Assembly (NCBI GenBank): GCA_020847395.1
Contig: JADLCD010000021.1
Coordinates: 1-64,000, forward strand
From: Chitinophagaceae bacterium
Lineage (GTDB): Bacteria; Bacteroidota; Bacteroidia; Chitinophagales; Chitinophagaceae
Direction of reading: 5' to 3'
DNA length: 64,000 bases
Shown piece after piece: positions 37,039-45,534 of this stretch. Numbering within the stretch: position 1 is the first letter of the stretch; every line of letters starts with the position of its first letter. The notes below the pieces were generated by a model. It was not told the origin of the DNA, did not search any database, and saw only the letters and a list, made by a program, of their open reading frames with translations. Position numbers and translations under genes: made by a program.

Positions 37039-37719
37039 TCAACTTTTAATCAAAGGCACTTTCAGCCGATCTTTACTGTTTACAAGTACTTCCAGAAAAT
37101 AATTGCCAGGCATCATCTTTCCCGTTCCTTCCATCTCGTAACTATTAAATCCTTCTGTTCCTGTATCTTTCTTCTTAAAAATTTCATTACCATCTTTGTC
37201 TGTAATCCGCATCACTATCATCGCTTTGTTTTTTAACTGCACATTTATATGCAGATTATTCAGCAATGTATTGGGTGTTACACTCACCATGTCTAACACT
37301 TCCGTGTCGTACAATTGCACTACCATAAGCTTTGAATAACTTATTTTACCCCAGCTATCAATAATTTTAAGTCTGTAAATATTTGTCTGGCGAAGCGGAG
37401 ATTCATCAGAAAGCGTATATTCTGCCAGCGCTTTATTATCAGAAAACGAACCGATGGAATAAAACTTTTTTCCATTACGACTGCGCTCAACGAATATGCT
37501 GTAGCAGCAATTGCTTTTTACTTTGCAGGCAAGATCAATTTTGTTTTGGGTAGATACGCCTGTAAAAGAAACGATTTCTACAACTGCAGTAGAATCGTGG
37601 CTGTGTGATGTTTTTTCCTTTTTTAATTTGCCTTCGTTTGCAAGTAAGGTAAGAGGCGTTGCTATTGCCCATGCGCATGCGAGGGCCAATACTTTAATAG
37701 TACCGATAATACGTTCCAT
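37039..37719 (-). CDS. Secreted protein with FN3-like and T9SS-tail-like domains
   Basis: A 226-residue protein from the ATG at 37719 (upstream in-frame ATG at 37758 is less likely). Signal segment VLALACAWAIATPLTLLA, a fibronectin-like domain with the ERSRNGKKFYSIGSFSD pattern found in Bacteroidota cell-surface proteins (about residues 65-140), and a C-terminal domain (150-226) ending PGNYFLEVLVNSKDRLKVPL, resembling Por-type T9SS sorting tails. A terminator with a long U-tract follows. Related to the neighbour at 38124. Confidence 0.7.
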   Translation of the reverse strand: MERIIGTIKVLALACAWAIATPLTLLANEGKLKKEKTSHSHDSTAVVEIVSFTGVSTQNKIDLACKVKSNCCYSIFVERSRNGKKFYSIGSFSDNKALAEYTLSDESPLRQTNIYRLKIIDSWGKISYSKLMVVQLYDTEVLDMVSVTPNTLLNNLHINVQLKNKAMIVMRITDKDGNEIFKKKDTGTEGFNSYEMEGTGKMMPGNYFLEVLVNSKDRLKVPLIKS

Positions 37720-37863
37720 TGTCTCGTGTTTTGTTGATTTGTTGTTGGGTACGGACAACGACTTGTCTTCGTTTAATTACCGGTTTTAGTCAAAGGAGAT
37801 TAAATAGTGTACGAATCTTTCTAAAGGTATAACTATCTGAGGAGATGATCCCGTTTTTTAATG

Positions 37864-37891
37864 AAAGGCCCCCTAGACAAGGGGCCTTTTT
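37864..37891 (+). terminator. Orphan plus-strand terminator
   Basis: AAAGGCCCC (37864-37872), 8-nt loop, GGGGCCTTT (37881-37889), then TT. A strong GC stem with a short U-run, but the nearest upstream plus-strand gene ends at 36970 behind another hairpin. It may end a small RNA transcribed from about 37760-37863. Confidence 0.6.
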
Positions 37892-37998
37892 CCGATTAGG
37901 AATTCACAACCTCTATATAAAAATGTAAATAATATCTTAAACTATTGTTAGACAAATATCAATAAGCTATTCAAATTCAGTTAATCGCCTCACCCCAG

Positions 37999-38038
37999 CC
38001 CTCTCCCTGCCTACCGGCAGGCAGGCTCGCGGAGAGGG
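37999..38038. repeat. Nested palindromic repeat
   Basis: CCCTCTCC (37999-38006) and GGAGAGGG (38031-38038) enclose CTGCCTACCGGCAGGCAGG plus CTCGC. The inner CTGCCTACCGG-CAGGCA core also fills the hairpin loop at 13260-13279. Confidence 0.75.
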
Positions 38039-38123
38039 AGCAGAACCCGCAACAACAAAGGGTTTCACGAATTTTAGATTCTTTTAATCGGACAATAATG
38101 ATTTCTTTGATAATAGCTGATGA

Positions 38124-38543
38124 TCAAAAGTTGATATCAACAATTTTGCTGAATGTGCAATTGTCGTTCAGGTCAACCTGTTTAATTCTATAACTCACTT
38201 TTCCGCCTGATACACCTTTCATCTCATCTTTAAACTTATAATTTTTTATTTCCCTGCTGTCCTTCAGTGTAAAGAATATGGCAATCGTTTTAAATGCTTC
38301 ACCGCCATTGCTTCTCTGTATCTCAAATTGTTTATTATTTTGTTCTTTATCAGTAGCCCAGGTAATTTCAGCCTTTTTATTTACCACTTTTACTGCAACA
38401 TCTTCAAAAATTGCTGAGGTAATGTTCTTATTTTCTTTTGCATTAATGGTTACCTGGTAAGCAGAATTGGTTGTTTCTGCTTTTGCATATCCAAACAAGA
38501 TAGTTGCTGCTGCTATGTAAATTAATACAATCAATTTTTTCAT
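38124..38543 (-). CDS. Small secreted FN3-like protein
   Basis: A 139-residue protein from the ATG at 38543. Signal peptide LIYIAAATILFGYAKA, then one domain with FEIQRSNGGEAFKTIAIFF, YKFKDEMKG and VSYRIKQVDLNDNCTFSKIV, the pattern that normally precedes a T9SS sorting tail in large Bacteroidota surface proteins. Here it stands alone with no tail after the last strand. It looks like a shortened relative of the 37039 gene. Confidence 0.7.
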   Translation of the reverse strand: MKKLIVLIYIAAATILFGYAKAETTNSAYQVTINAKENKNITSAIFEDVAVKVVNKKAEITWATDKEQNNKQFEIQRSNGGEAFKTIAIFFTLKDSREIKNYKFKDEMKGVSGGKVSYRIKQVDLNDNCTFSKIVDINF

Positions 38544-38579
38544 TTTTTCATTTTGAGGAGTGAATGATTCAGTTGCCAC

Positions 38580-38907
38580 AGGTCGGAATCGGGGTGGTTT
38601 TTTGCGAGTGATATTGAAAAAATGAATAGCGCTTAAAGGTTAGAATTGGAAATAAACTACGGTTAAGTGAAATAGTTATATTGATGCCAGATTTTAAATT
38701 GCCGGAGGATTTAATGAGGCTTTGTCCAGGAGTTGCACATAATGTTTTTTAAACATTGTGTTGTGAGGATTTGTTCAGCAAATGTAGAAGATGAAGTTTC
38801 AAAACAAAAAAATTATTGTGTTTTTTTAGTTGATATATGTCAATTAATAAATGCAGCCGATATGATGTTTTTTATCAGGGTATTACGAATTGTTTTTCAA
38901 CTCATGC
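38580..38907. other. Intergenic region, no gene seen
   Basis: About 330 AT-rich bases between the small FN3-like gene and the terminator of the Gfo/Idh gene. Plus-strand frames here do not look protein-like. The promoter of the 38543 gene must lie in it, but no clear TAnnTTTG pair is evident. Confidence 0.5.
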
Positions 38908-38938
38908 AAATAAAAAGGCGCTTTTACTAAAGCGCCTT
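38908..38938 (-). terminator. Terminator of the Gfo/Idh gene
   Basis: AAGGCGCTTT (38915-38924), loop TACT, AAAGCGCCTT (38929-38938); on the minus strand followed by TTTATTTGC. A perfect 10-bp stem 29 nt past the stop codon. Confidence 0.85.
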
Positions 38939-38966
38939 GTAATATAGAAAAACACATTACCAGCGG

Positions 38967-40286
38967 TTATGCATACGAGGTAACACCTGGTACCGCTATA
39001 GGGTAGAACCCGTCACTGTTAGGCAATACCGGAGGTGCAGCCGCAAAATCATATACTTTAGGATGAATATCCATACCTGAATTAAGGGCTTTATCCCATT
39101 CAATTACCTGTCCGCTATAGGTTGCCATACGCCCTAAAATAGCTGTCATTGTACTATAGGCGCCATACTCAGCATTATCAAACTTATATAGTCCTTTCGC
39201 TATAGCTTCAAACAATTCATCGTGCTCGGTTTGATAAGGATTGTTTTCTGTTTTCTTATCAAACTGGTATAATACTTTGCCTTTGTGATCAACAATATTT
39301 GCATTGCCTGCAAACAGCTTTCCTTTTGTACCAATCAATAATTCATCAACCTTACTCATTGTTTTAGGTTGATGACGGCATTGGCTGTTTAATATAGAGC
39401 CATCAGCATAATGAAACTCTACAAAGTGGTGGTCAAATATTTCACCATAGTCTTTTCCCGTTCTTACTTCTCTGCCACCCATGCCCTGTGCTTTAACAGG
39501 ATATGCGCCCTTAAACCAGTTTATCACGTCAATGTTATGGATATGCTGCTCATTAATATGATCGCCGCAAAGCCAGTTAAAATAATACCAGTTACGCATC
39601 TGGTATTCCATTTCTGTCTGTCCGTCTTTTCTGGGATGAACCCAAACACCATCACCATTCCACCATGCCTGTGCTGAAGTGATATCGCCAATGAGGTCTT
39701 TACGTTTAAATAATTCGCGATATGAATTTTGATAATGGCGTTGTAAGCCAACAACCACATTCAATTTTTTTTGTTTGGCAATAGCTGCTGCTGCTAAAAC
39801 TTTTTGTACACCGGCAGGGTCAGTAGCTACAGGCTTTTCCATAAAAACATGTTTGCCCTGTTTTATAGCTTCTTCAAAATGAATAGGTCTGAACCCCGGA
39901 GGCGTTGCAAGAATAACAACATCCGCAAGCGAAATTGCTTTAAGGTATGCATCAAAGCCAACAAACTTTCTGTCGGCAGGCACATCAATTTTCCTGGCGT
40001 CAATTTCATCGCCTATTGATTTGTAGGCGCTGTCTAACCTGTCCTGGAAAGCATCAGCCATTGCAACCAGCTTTACATTTTGTTTGGTTGATAAAGCTTG
40101 TGTAGCTGCACCTGTGCCGCGTCCGCCACAACCAATTAATGCTATTTTAATAGTATCATCTGCACCGGAAAAATAATTTGCTTTTGTAAGCAATGGTGCT
40201 GCCATCAAACCGCCTGCAATCAGGGAAGAATTTTTTACAAATTCCCTGCGGGTTGTTTGTTTGTTATTTGAATCATTCTGTTTCAT
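38967..40286 (-). CDS. Tat-exported Gfo/Idh/MocA-family oxidoreductase
   Basis: A 439-residue NAD(P)-dependent sugar dehydrogenase. The N-terminus TTRREFVKNSSLIAGG is a twin-arginine signal, implying periplasmic action after folding. The Rossmann motif ALIGCGGRGTGA and the EKPVATDP loop are characteristic, followed by the dimerisation domain (VVGLQRHYQNSYRELF). The start is taken at ATG 40286 (MKQNDSN). It lies 27 nt after the SUMF1-type gene and is probably co-transcribed with it. Periplasmic members act in 3-keto-sugar or glycoside oxidation. Confidence 0.88.
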   Translation of the reverse strand: MKQNDSNNKQTTRREFVKNSSLIAGGLMAAPLLTKANYFSGADDTIKIALIGCGGRGTGAATQALSTKQNVKLVAMADAFQDRLDSAYKSIGDEIDARKIDVPADRKFVGFDAYLKAISLADVVILATPPGFRPIHFEEAIKQGKHVFMEKPVATDPAGVQKVLAAAAIAKQKKLNVVVGLQRHYQNSYRELFKRKDLIGDITSAQAWWNGDGVWVHPRKDGQTEMEYQMRNWYYFNWLCGDHINEQHIHNIDVINWFKGAYPVKAQGMGGREVRTGKDYGEIFDHHFVEFHYADGSILNSQCRHQPKTMSKVDELLIGTKGKLFAGNANIVDHKGKVLYQFDKKTENNPYQTEHDELFEAIAKGLYKFDNAEYGAYSTMTAILGRMATYSGQVIEWDKALNSGMDIHPKVYDFAAAPPVLPNSDGFYPIAVPGVTSYA

Positions 40287-40313
40287 ATGTGTTGTTTTAT
40301 AGAATTGTTGCAA

Positions 40314-41276
40314 TCATTTTTTTAAATACTTATCGTAAAACGCATTTGCTTCTTCTGCTGTTGGTTGCTGCTGCGGACGAACAATACGAAAGCCAACAAA
40401 CATAGCATCTGTAAGCCACCAGCGGCTTCTTGGTATTTGCGGATCTCTTTTATTCCACGATGGTTCTGAATGCTGGCGACTGGCGCTGCGTAAATTTTCC
40501 GGGGCATCGAGGTAGCTGCCACCTCTTACGCTTCTCGGGTATCTTGTGCCGGGCGGAATTACAGGTTCTTTAGCATCATCACCAATCTTATCAAAATATT
40601 TTTCATCATACTGGTCAAGCGTCCATTCAGATACATTGCCTAACATATCATACAACCCCCATGCATTAGGTTCTTTTTGACCCACCTTTTGATATTTATT
40701 TTTACTGTTTCCTTTAAACCATGCATACTTCCCTAATTCTTTAGGATCATCTCCAAAAGGATATACTGTTGTTGAACCTGCCCTGCAGGCATATTCCCAT
40801 TCAGCTTCGCTGGGCAGCCTGTAAAATACACCGGTTTTTTTGTATAGCCAGCGGCAAAACATAAGGGCTGCATCCTGGCTCATACTGTTTACAGGAAAGC
40901 CGCCGGTTTTACCCATGCCCCAGCTTAAATCAATATACTGTGGGGTAGGGCGGGTTACAGCATCAACTTCAGAACCTACAGGCGTGTCTTGATCCCGGAA
41001 AAACACATCAAAAATATCATGAGTAATTTCGTAAGCGCCCATCCATAAAGGTTCAATGGTAACTTTTTTTGAAGGGGTCTCATCCGCCTTTTTATTCTTG
41101 TCGGCATCGCTGCTTCCCATGCTGAATGAACCGCCTTGTACAGGAACCATCCTGATTTCAAACTGTGTGCCGGGAACTTTTTCGCTGTAAGGTCTGAATT
41201 CCTGTTGATTATTGTTTTGTGCAAATATGCTTAAACTCATAATTGCCAATAATCCTGTAAAGCCTCGCTTTTTCAC
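40314..41276 (-). CDS. Secreted SUMF1/FGE-fold protein without FGE cysteines
   Basis: A protein of the formylglycine-generating-enzyme superfamily: MVPVQGGSFSMGSSDADKNK, YEITHDIFDVFF, FYRLPSEAEWEYACRAGSTT, WGLYDMLGNVSEWTLD and PRSVRGGSYLDAPENLRSAS. In true FGE the segment after RGGSY carries the two copper-binding cysteines; here it has none, so sulfatase activation is unlikely. The GTG at 41276 gives a tidy signal peptide (KKRGFTGLLAIMSLSIFAQ); the frame also contains an ATG at 41378. First gene of a two-gene unit with the Gfo/Idh enzyme, divergent from a TIM-barrel gene. Confidence 0.8.
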   Translation of the reverse strand: MKKRGFTGLLAIMSLSIFAQNNNQQEFRPYSEKVPGTQFEIRMVPVQGGSFSMGSSDADKNKKADETPSKKVTIEPLWMGAYEITHDIFDVFFRDQDTPVGSEVDAVTRPTPQYIDLSWGMGKTGGFPVNSMSQDAALMFCRWLYKKTGVFYRLPSEAEWEYACRAGSTTVYPFGDDPKELGKYAWFKGNSKNKYQKVGQKEPNAWGLYDMLGNVSEWTLDQYDEKYFDKIGDDAKEPVIPPGTRYPRSVRGGSYLDAPENLRSASRQHSEPSWNKRDPQIPRSRWWLTDAMFVGFRIVRPQQQPTAEEANAFYDKYLKK

Positions 41277-41411
41277 TCTTTCAAATAATTTTTTTATGAG
41301 GTTGAAAGATAAGAAAAGAAATGATAAGGGCTCTGATTTTTTGAGAGATTTAGCAATGCAAACCATTGCAGAAGACATTGTAATATGAGACGGGAGACGA
41401 AAAATGAGAAA

Positions 41412-41467
41412 CGTGAGAAGAGAGATTTGTGAAAGATCATTTCATCTTTCACGTTTAACATCTCACG
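41412..41467. repeat. Nested inverted repeat of GTGAGA/GTGAAAGAT words
   Basis: CGTGAGA (41412-41418) pairs with TCTCACG (41461-41467), and inside it GTGAAAGAT (41429-41437) pairs with ATCTTTCAC (41444-41452) around a CATTTC loop. The AACGTGAGAAG word also occurs at 11571-11581. Confidence 0.65.
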
Positions 41468-41573
41468 AAAGTATACAGGCATAAATTTGTTGACCCGGCA
41501 CTGATATACCAAAAAATGTTTCATCATTTTGATATAGTTTGCTTTACTTTAAGGTTTAAACGATAGATATTAT

Positions 41574-42506
41574 ATGCAACGCAGAAATTTTTTACAAAAC
41601 GGACTTTTAGCAGGTGCATCCACAATAGTTGGATCAAGCGTTTTAGGCAATACTAATACAACCGTGAATGCCAAGGCAGATACACAGGCAGAAAAAACAT
41701 TTAACCTGAATTATGCTCCCCACGACGGCATGTTTAAAAACAGCGGGGGCGCTGATTTTATTGACCAGATAAAATTTATGTACGACCAGGGATTCAGGGC
41801 AATTGAAGATAATGGCATGACTGGCCGCCCGGTTGATCAACAAACAAAAATTGGTGAAACCCTTGCAAAGCTGGGAATGACGATGGGGGTTTTTGTTGTA
41901 CCAAAAGGCGGTAATGGAGAAAATACTTTAGCGGCGGGTAAGCAGGAGTTTGTTGATATATTTTTAAAAGGATGCCACCAGACAGTTGAAGTAGCAAAAA
42001 GAGTAAATGCGAAATGGGTAACTGTGGTTCCCGGCGATTTTGAAAGACGTTTGCCTGTTGGTGTGCAAACCGGTAATGTTATTGATGCATTGAGAAAAGG
42101 CGCAGAAATTTTAGAGCCGCACGGTATAGTGATGGTGTTGGAGCCGTTGAGTGATACGCCAAATCTTTTCCTGCGTACTTCTGATCAAACATATGAAATA
42201 TGCCGAGCCGTGAACAGCCCTTCATGTAAGATACTGTATGACATTTACCACATGCAGAAGAATGAAGGAAATATCATTAAGAATATTGAAGCTACCTGGA
42301 ATGAAATCGCTTATTTCCAGATTGGGGATAATCCCGGCAGAAATGAACCAACTACCGGTGAAGTTAATTACAAGAATATATTCAAATACATTCACAGCAG
42401 AGGTTACAAAGGCGTGCTGGGTATGGAACATGGCAACTCAATCAAAGGAAAAGAAGGAGAAGCTGCTGTGATAAAAGCGTACAGGGAGAGCGATAGTTTT
42501 CTTTAA
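41574..42506 (+). CDS. Tat-exported TIM-barrel isomerase/epimerase (hydroxypyruvate-isomerase-like)
   Basis: A 310-residue AP-endonuclease-2-type TIM barrel. The N-terminus QRRNFLQNGLLAGAS is a twin-arginine signal. Metal-binding residues typical of the fold occur in VMVLEPLSDT, ILYDIYHMQ, AYFQIGDNPGRNEP and GVLGMEHGNS. The family includes hydroxypyruvate isomerases, and 3-keto-sugar isomerases and lyases; the exact reaction is unknown. It is divergent from the SUMF1-Gfo/Idh unit, suggesting a common sugar substrate. A GAAA-tetraloop terminator follows. Confidence 0.85.
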   Translation: MQRRNFLQNGLLAGASTIVGSSVLGNTNTTVNAKADTQAEKTFNLNYAPHDGMFKNSGGADFIDQIKFMYDQGFRAIEDNGMTGRPVDQQTKIGETLAKLGMTMGVFVVPKGGNGENTLAAGKQEFVDIFLKGCHQTVEVAKRVNAKWVTVVPGDFERRLPVGVQTGNVIDALRKGAEILEPHGIVMVLEPLSDTPNLFLRTSDQTYEICRAVNSPSCKILYDIYHMQKNEGNIIKNIEATWNEIAYFQIGDNPGRNEPTTGEVNYKNIFKYIHSRGYKGVLGMEHGNSIKGKEGEAAVIKAYRESDSFL

Positions 42507-42554
42507 TTGAAACTTTAATTTTTCTTAAAAAATAGTTGAATCTTCTACAAAACA

Positions 42555-42584
42555 AATAACGCTAACCGAAAGGTTAGCGTTATT
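42555..42584 (+). terminator. Terminator after the TIM-barrel gene
   Basis: AATAACGCTAACC, loop GAAA, GGTTAGCGTTATT: a perfect 13-bp stem with a stable tetraloop 49 nt past the stop; the U-run is short. Confidence 0.75.
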
Positions 42585-42724
42585 GCCAATATGCTCATAT
42601 TGGGTTGAATTCCTGGATAACCTGGTCAGTGAAGGTTTAGTCTTCTTGTTTTTTTGGATACCGGATTTAATTACCTATCGTTTTTTGACTACTGCCTGCG
42701 CTTTTGCCGATGTAAAATTGGCAA

Positions 42725-42760
42725 ATAAAAACCGGCAATAAAACTTTGTTCGATTGCCGG
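42725..42760 (-). terminator. Terminator of the SMP-30-like gene
   Basis: CCGGCAAT (42732-42739) pairs with ATTGCCGG (42753-42760); on the minus strand the stem is followed by TTTTTATTTG. Confidence 0.8.
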
Positions 42761-42804
42761 CTAATATCTTTCGATAATTAATGTGTTATCTGCGATAAAA
42801 GATT

Positions 42805-43638
42805 TTATTTAAGCGTGTAGGCAACAATACCATTTTTCCAGAAAGTTGGTACATATACTGTTTTGGTAGCAGGGTCGTAACCAATATCAGCAGAATTGAT
42901 TTTTTGCTCCCGTGTGTCAAGCAATAATTCTTTACTGCCCGGGCGTACACGCCAAATAGCGCCTGCCCAGCATGAAACAATAAAACTTCCATCGCCAACA
43001 GGTTCAATGCCATCTGTACCACCTTCCATTCCATCTGCCAGTTTGGTGAGTGATTTGTTTGCTTCTACTTTATACAGGCCGCCCGCATCAACAATATATA
43101 AATTGCCGTTATTTACTAAAACACCATTGGGCCCATTAAGATTTTCAAGCCACACTGTGGCTTTTTCATTTTCAATGCGATGAATCTTTTTTGTTTTTGA
43201 ATCAGATACATAAATTACACCTTTGTCATCAACGCTTATATCGTTCAAACCTTCAGCGCCGGCAAAGTTAATCCTGTTAATAATTTTTCCCTGGCTTATA
43301 TCAATTACAGCAATGCCGTCAACATCTGCAACATATAGTTTGCCATTGTATACGCCCATTCCCTTTGGAGCATTTAAGCCGGTTACCCATTCGGTGGCTA
43401 TTATTTTTCCGTCCAGCCCAACTTTTCCAATAGAACCTTTTCCGTCTTTTTCCCAGGGCTGGCCATCAATATTGGCTACATACAATACTTTGTTTTTACC
43501 ATCAAAGTATACAGATTCGGGAACTTTTAAAACGGTATCTGTTGCCCATTTTTGTACAAATTGGCTTTGCTGCGACTGGGCGGAGCCATACAGTAAAATA
43601 AAACTGAAAAGAGCGGCGCAAATAATAGAAGGTTTCAT
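42805..43638 (-). CDS. Secreted SMP-30/gluconolactonase-like beta-propeller
   Basis: A 277-residue six-bladed propeller with a signal peptide ending YGSAQS. Repeating blades such as KVLYVANIDGQPWE, NGKLYVADVDGIAVIDI and GVIYVSDSKTKKIHRI fit SMP-30/NHL-type proteins. The calcium-binding and catalytic Asn/Asp positions of lactonases are plausible (GLNDISVDDKG, GPNGVLV) but not certain. Members hydrolyse sugar lactones, which fits next to the sugar oxidoreductase genes, or act as binding propellers. Confidence 0.8.
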   Translation of the reverse strand: MKPSIICAALFSFILLYGSAQSQQSQFVQKWATDTVLKVPESVYFDGKNKVLYVANIDGQPWEKDGKGSIGKVGLDGKIIATEWVTGLNAPKGMGVYNGKLYVADVDGIAVIDISQGKIINRINFAGAEGLNDISVDDKGVIYVSDSKTKKIHRIENEKATVWLENLNGPNGVLVNNGNLYIVDAGGLYKVEANKSLTKLADGMEGGTDGIEPVGDGSFIVSCWAGAIWRVRPGSKELLLDTREQKINSADIGYDPATKTVYVPTFWKNGIVAYTLK

Positions 43639-44040
43639 AATTATATTATTTAAGTTTTAAATTATGCTTATTACAGGGGAACAGGGTTGTTGATGATTTA
43701 TCAAAGAGAAGTCAAATATAAAATTATCAGGTGAATAAAAGAAAACCGGGCGTATTCTAATTTTCATCCTGCATGAAATAACGGTGCTTTCGATCCCGCT
43801 CGCAGGCTGTATTGAATTAAACGTGTATTGGGTAATGTTTATCTCAACAAAGATTATGAGAATATTAAAAAATAGCTTCCTGTAAACTTAAAGAGTTGAG
43901 ATTGCTTCTCCCGCCGAATCTTCGTTTCAACTCAGGTTGTATTGAATTAAGCGCATATTGTGGCGGGAGAAGCAATCTCCTGATAGCATTAGTGCAAAAG
44001 CCAAACTAATGTTTAATTGATGTAAAATTGTTTTATACAG
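43639..44040. other. Intergenic region with REP-like structure
   Basis: No gene. It contains a TGTATTGAATTAA direct repeat pair (43802-43830 and 43931-43960), the second copy enclosed by an 18-bp inverted repeat (43898-43979). Confidence 0.6.
43898..43979. repeat. 18-bp inverted repeat (GAGATTGCTTCTCCCGCC)
   Basis: GAGATTGCTTCTCCCGCC at 43898-43915 is exactly complementary to 43962-43979; the 46-nt interior holds AGGTTGTATTGAATTAAGCG, a near copy of 43804-43823. The GAGATTGCTTC word is a common extragenic repeat start in Bacteroidota genomes as I recall them. Confidence 0.75.
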
Positions 44041-45534
44041 CTATCCTGCAACCCTGTTTCGCGTCAGCTCATTATTCACTGTTCTCCATATACCCAAAGA
44101 GTTTTTATTTTTCAATTCTTCCGGCAAAAAAATATCCGGGCAATTTTGATAGCTAACCGGTCGTGCAAAACGTTTTATACCATCAGCACCAACAGAGGTA
44201 AATCTTGAATCGGTTGTGGCAGGGAAGGGTCCGCCGTGCTGCATACTTAAACAAACCTCAACGCCGGTAGGCACACCATTGAAAATTAACCTGCCGCAGG
44301 TAAGTTGTATATCTTCTATAAGCGCTTTGTGCAATTGTATGTCGCTATCCGTTCCTATAACAGTTGAGGTTAACTGCCCTTCTATGTGCTGGATAACAGA
44401 AGACATTTCAACAGCGTCTTTGCATCGTATCACGATAGAATATGGCCCAAAAACTTCCTGGTGCAAAACAGGATTATTTAAAAATGCAGTTGCTGTAGCA
44501 GATGCTATGGTTGGTATACCATCATTTTCTTTTGCTGATGCAGCAGCTACGGCAATGGTATCAACATCCTTCTGCGTAAGCGCTTTTGTTCTGTTTACTG
44601 CAAATGCTTTTGCAATGCCCGGGTGAAGCATTGGTGATGGCGCAATGTTTCTAATTTCGTTACCAAGCGCTGTAATAAACTGCTGCAATCCGTCTCCATC
44701 AATACCAACAATTAACCCCGGGTTTGTACAAAACTGGCCAACACTCAATGTTACAGAAGCCGCATATTGCCTGGCAATTTCCGCAGCAGATTGCTGCAAT
44801 TTTTCAGGAAGAAGATATACCGGGTTAATGCTTCCCATTTCCGCAAATACAGGTATTGGTTCTTTGCGTTGGTTAGCCATATCAAACAATGCTTTTCCAC
44901 CTGCATAAGAGCCGGTAAAGCCCACTGCTTTTGTATATGGATGCATTACCAACATTTTCCCGGTTTCAAAACCTGCGCCATGAATATGCGCAAAAACGCC
45001 TTTTGGTAAATTACTTTTTTGCACCGCTTTATCAATAGCTGCAGCAACCATTTCAGAAGTTTCTGCATGAGCAGGATGCGCTTTTACAATAACCGGGCAA
45101 CCCGCTGCAAAAGCACAAGCAGTGTCGCCACCCGCGGTTGAATATGCAAATGGAAAATTACTTGCACCAAAAACTATTACCGGCCCAAGCGGAACCAGTG
45201 TTTTCCTGATATCCGGTTTGGGTGGATTTCTATCAGGAAGCGCAGTATCAATGCGGGCTTCAAGCCATGCACCTTGTTCGCAGTATGCAGCATAGCTGTT
45301 TAGTTGAAAAATTGTTCGGGCAAATTCATTTTGCAAACGCGGTTCGGGCAAATGTGTTTCCTGCATGGCAACAGGAATTACTTTATCACGTATTGCTTCC
45401 ATTTCTGCAGCGATAGCCCGCATAAAATCAGCTCTTTGCTTCAGTGAATATTTTCGGTATATGTTAAATGCATCCCAGGCTGATTGCATAGTGTTGTTTA
45501 TTTCCTCTTCTGTCGCGTCTGTATATTTATTCAT
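44041..45534 (-). CDS. Aldehyde dehydrogenase, 2-ketoglutarate-semialdehyde dehydrogenase type
   Basis: A 497-residue NAD(P)-dependent dehydrogenase from the ATG at 45534. Glu232 in FAEMGSINP and catalytic Cys269 in GQFCTNPG are the general base and nucleophile. The layout with PVIVFGASNFPFAYSTAGGD and MGSINPVYLLPE matches the KGSADH/AldH branch that oxidises 2,5-dioxopentanoate to 2-oxoglutarate in sugar-acid and hydroxyproline catabolism. Single gene; its proximity to the sugar oxidation enzymes is consistent with sugar-acid use. Confidence 0.88.
   Translation of the reverse strand: MNKYTDATEEEINNTMQSAWDAFNIYRKYSLKQRADFMRAIAAEMEAIRDKVIPVAMQETHLPEPRLQNEFARTIFQLNSYAAYCEQGAWLEARIDTALPDRNPPKPDIRKTLVPLGPVIVFGASNFPFAYSTAGGDTACAFAAGCPVIVKAHPAHAETSEMVAAAIDKAVQKSNLPKGVFAHIHGAGFETGKMLVMHPYTKAVGFTGSYAGGKALFDMANQRKEPIPVFAEMGSINPVYLLPEKLQQSAAEIARQYAASVTLSVGQFCTNPGLIVGIDGDGLQQFITALGNEIRNIAPSPMLHPGIAKAFAVNRTKALTQKDVDTIAVAAASAKENDGIPTIASATATAFLNNPVLHQEVFGPYSIVIRCKDAVEMSSVIQHIEGQLTSTVIGTDSDIQLHKALIEDIQLTCGRLIFNGVPTGVEVCLSMQHGGPFPATTDSRFTSVGADGIKRFARPVSYQNCPDIFLPEELKNKNSLGIWRTVNNELTRNRVAG

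Larger units (their letters stand above)
37759..38123. other. Intergenic region with an orphan terminator and a nested palindrome
   Basis: No gene. Contents: a plus-strand terminator (37864-37891) with no gene upstream on that strand, and a CCCTCTCC...GGAGAGGG hairpin (37999-38038) with a CTGCCTACCGG palindrome in its loop. Confidence 0.6.

Noticed and set aside
38733-38930. A 65-codon plus-strand frame before the Gfo/Idh terminator
   Set aside because: It has no start context or family likeness and runs into the terminator stem of the minus-strand gene.
40314-41276. Annotation as active formylglycine-generating enzyme
   Set aside because: The two essential cysteines after RGGSY are absent, although the fold is clear.
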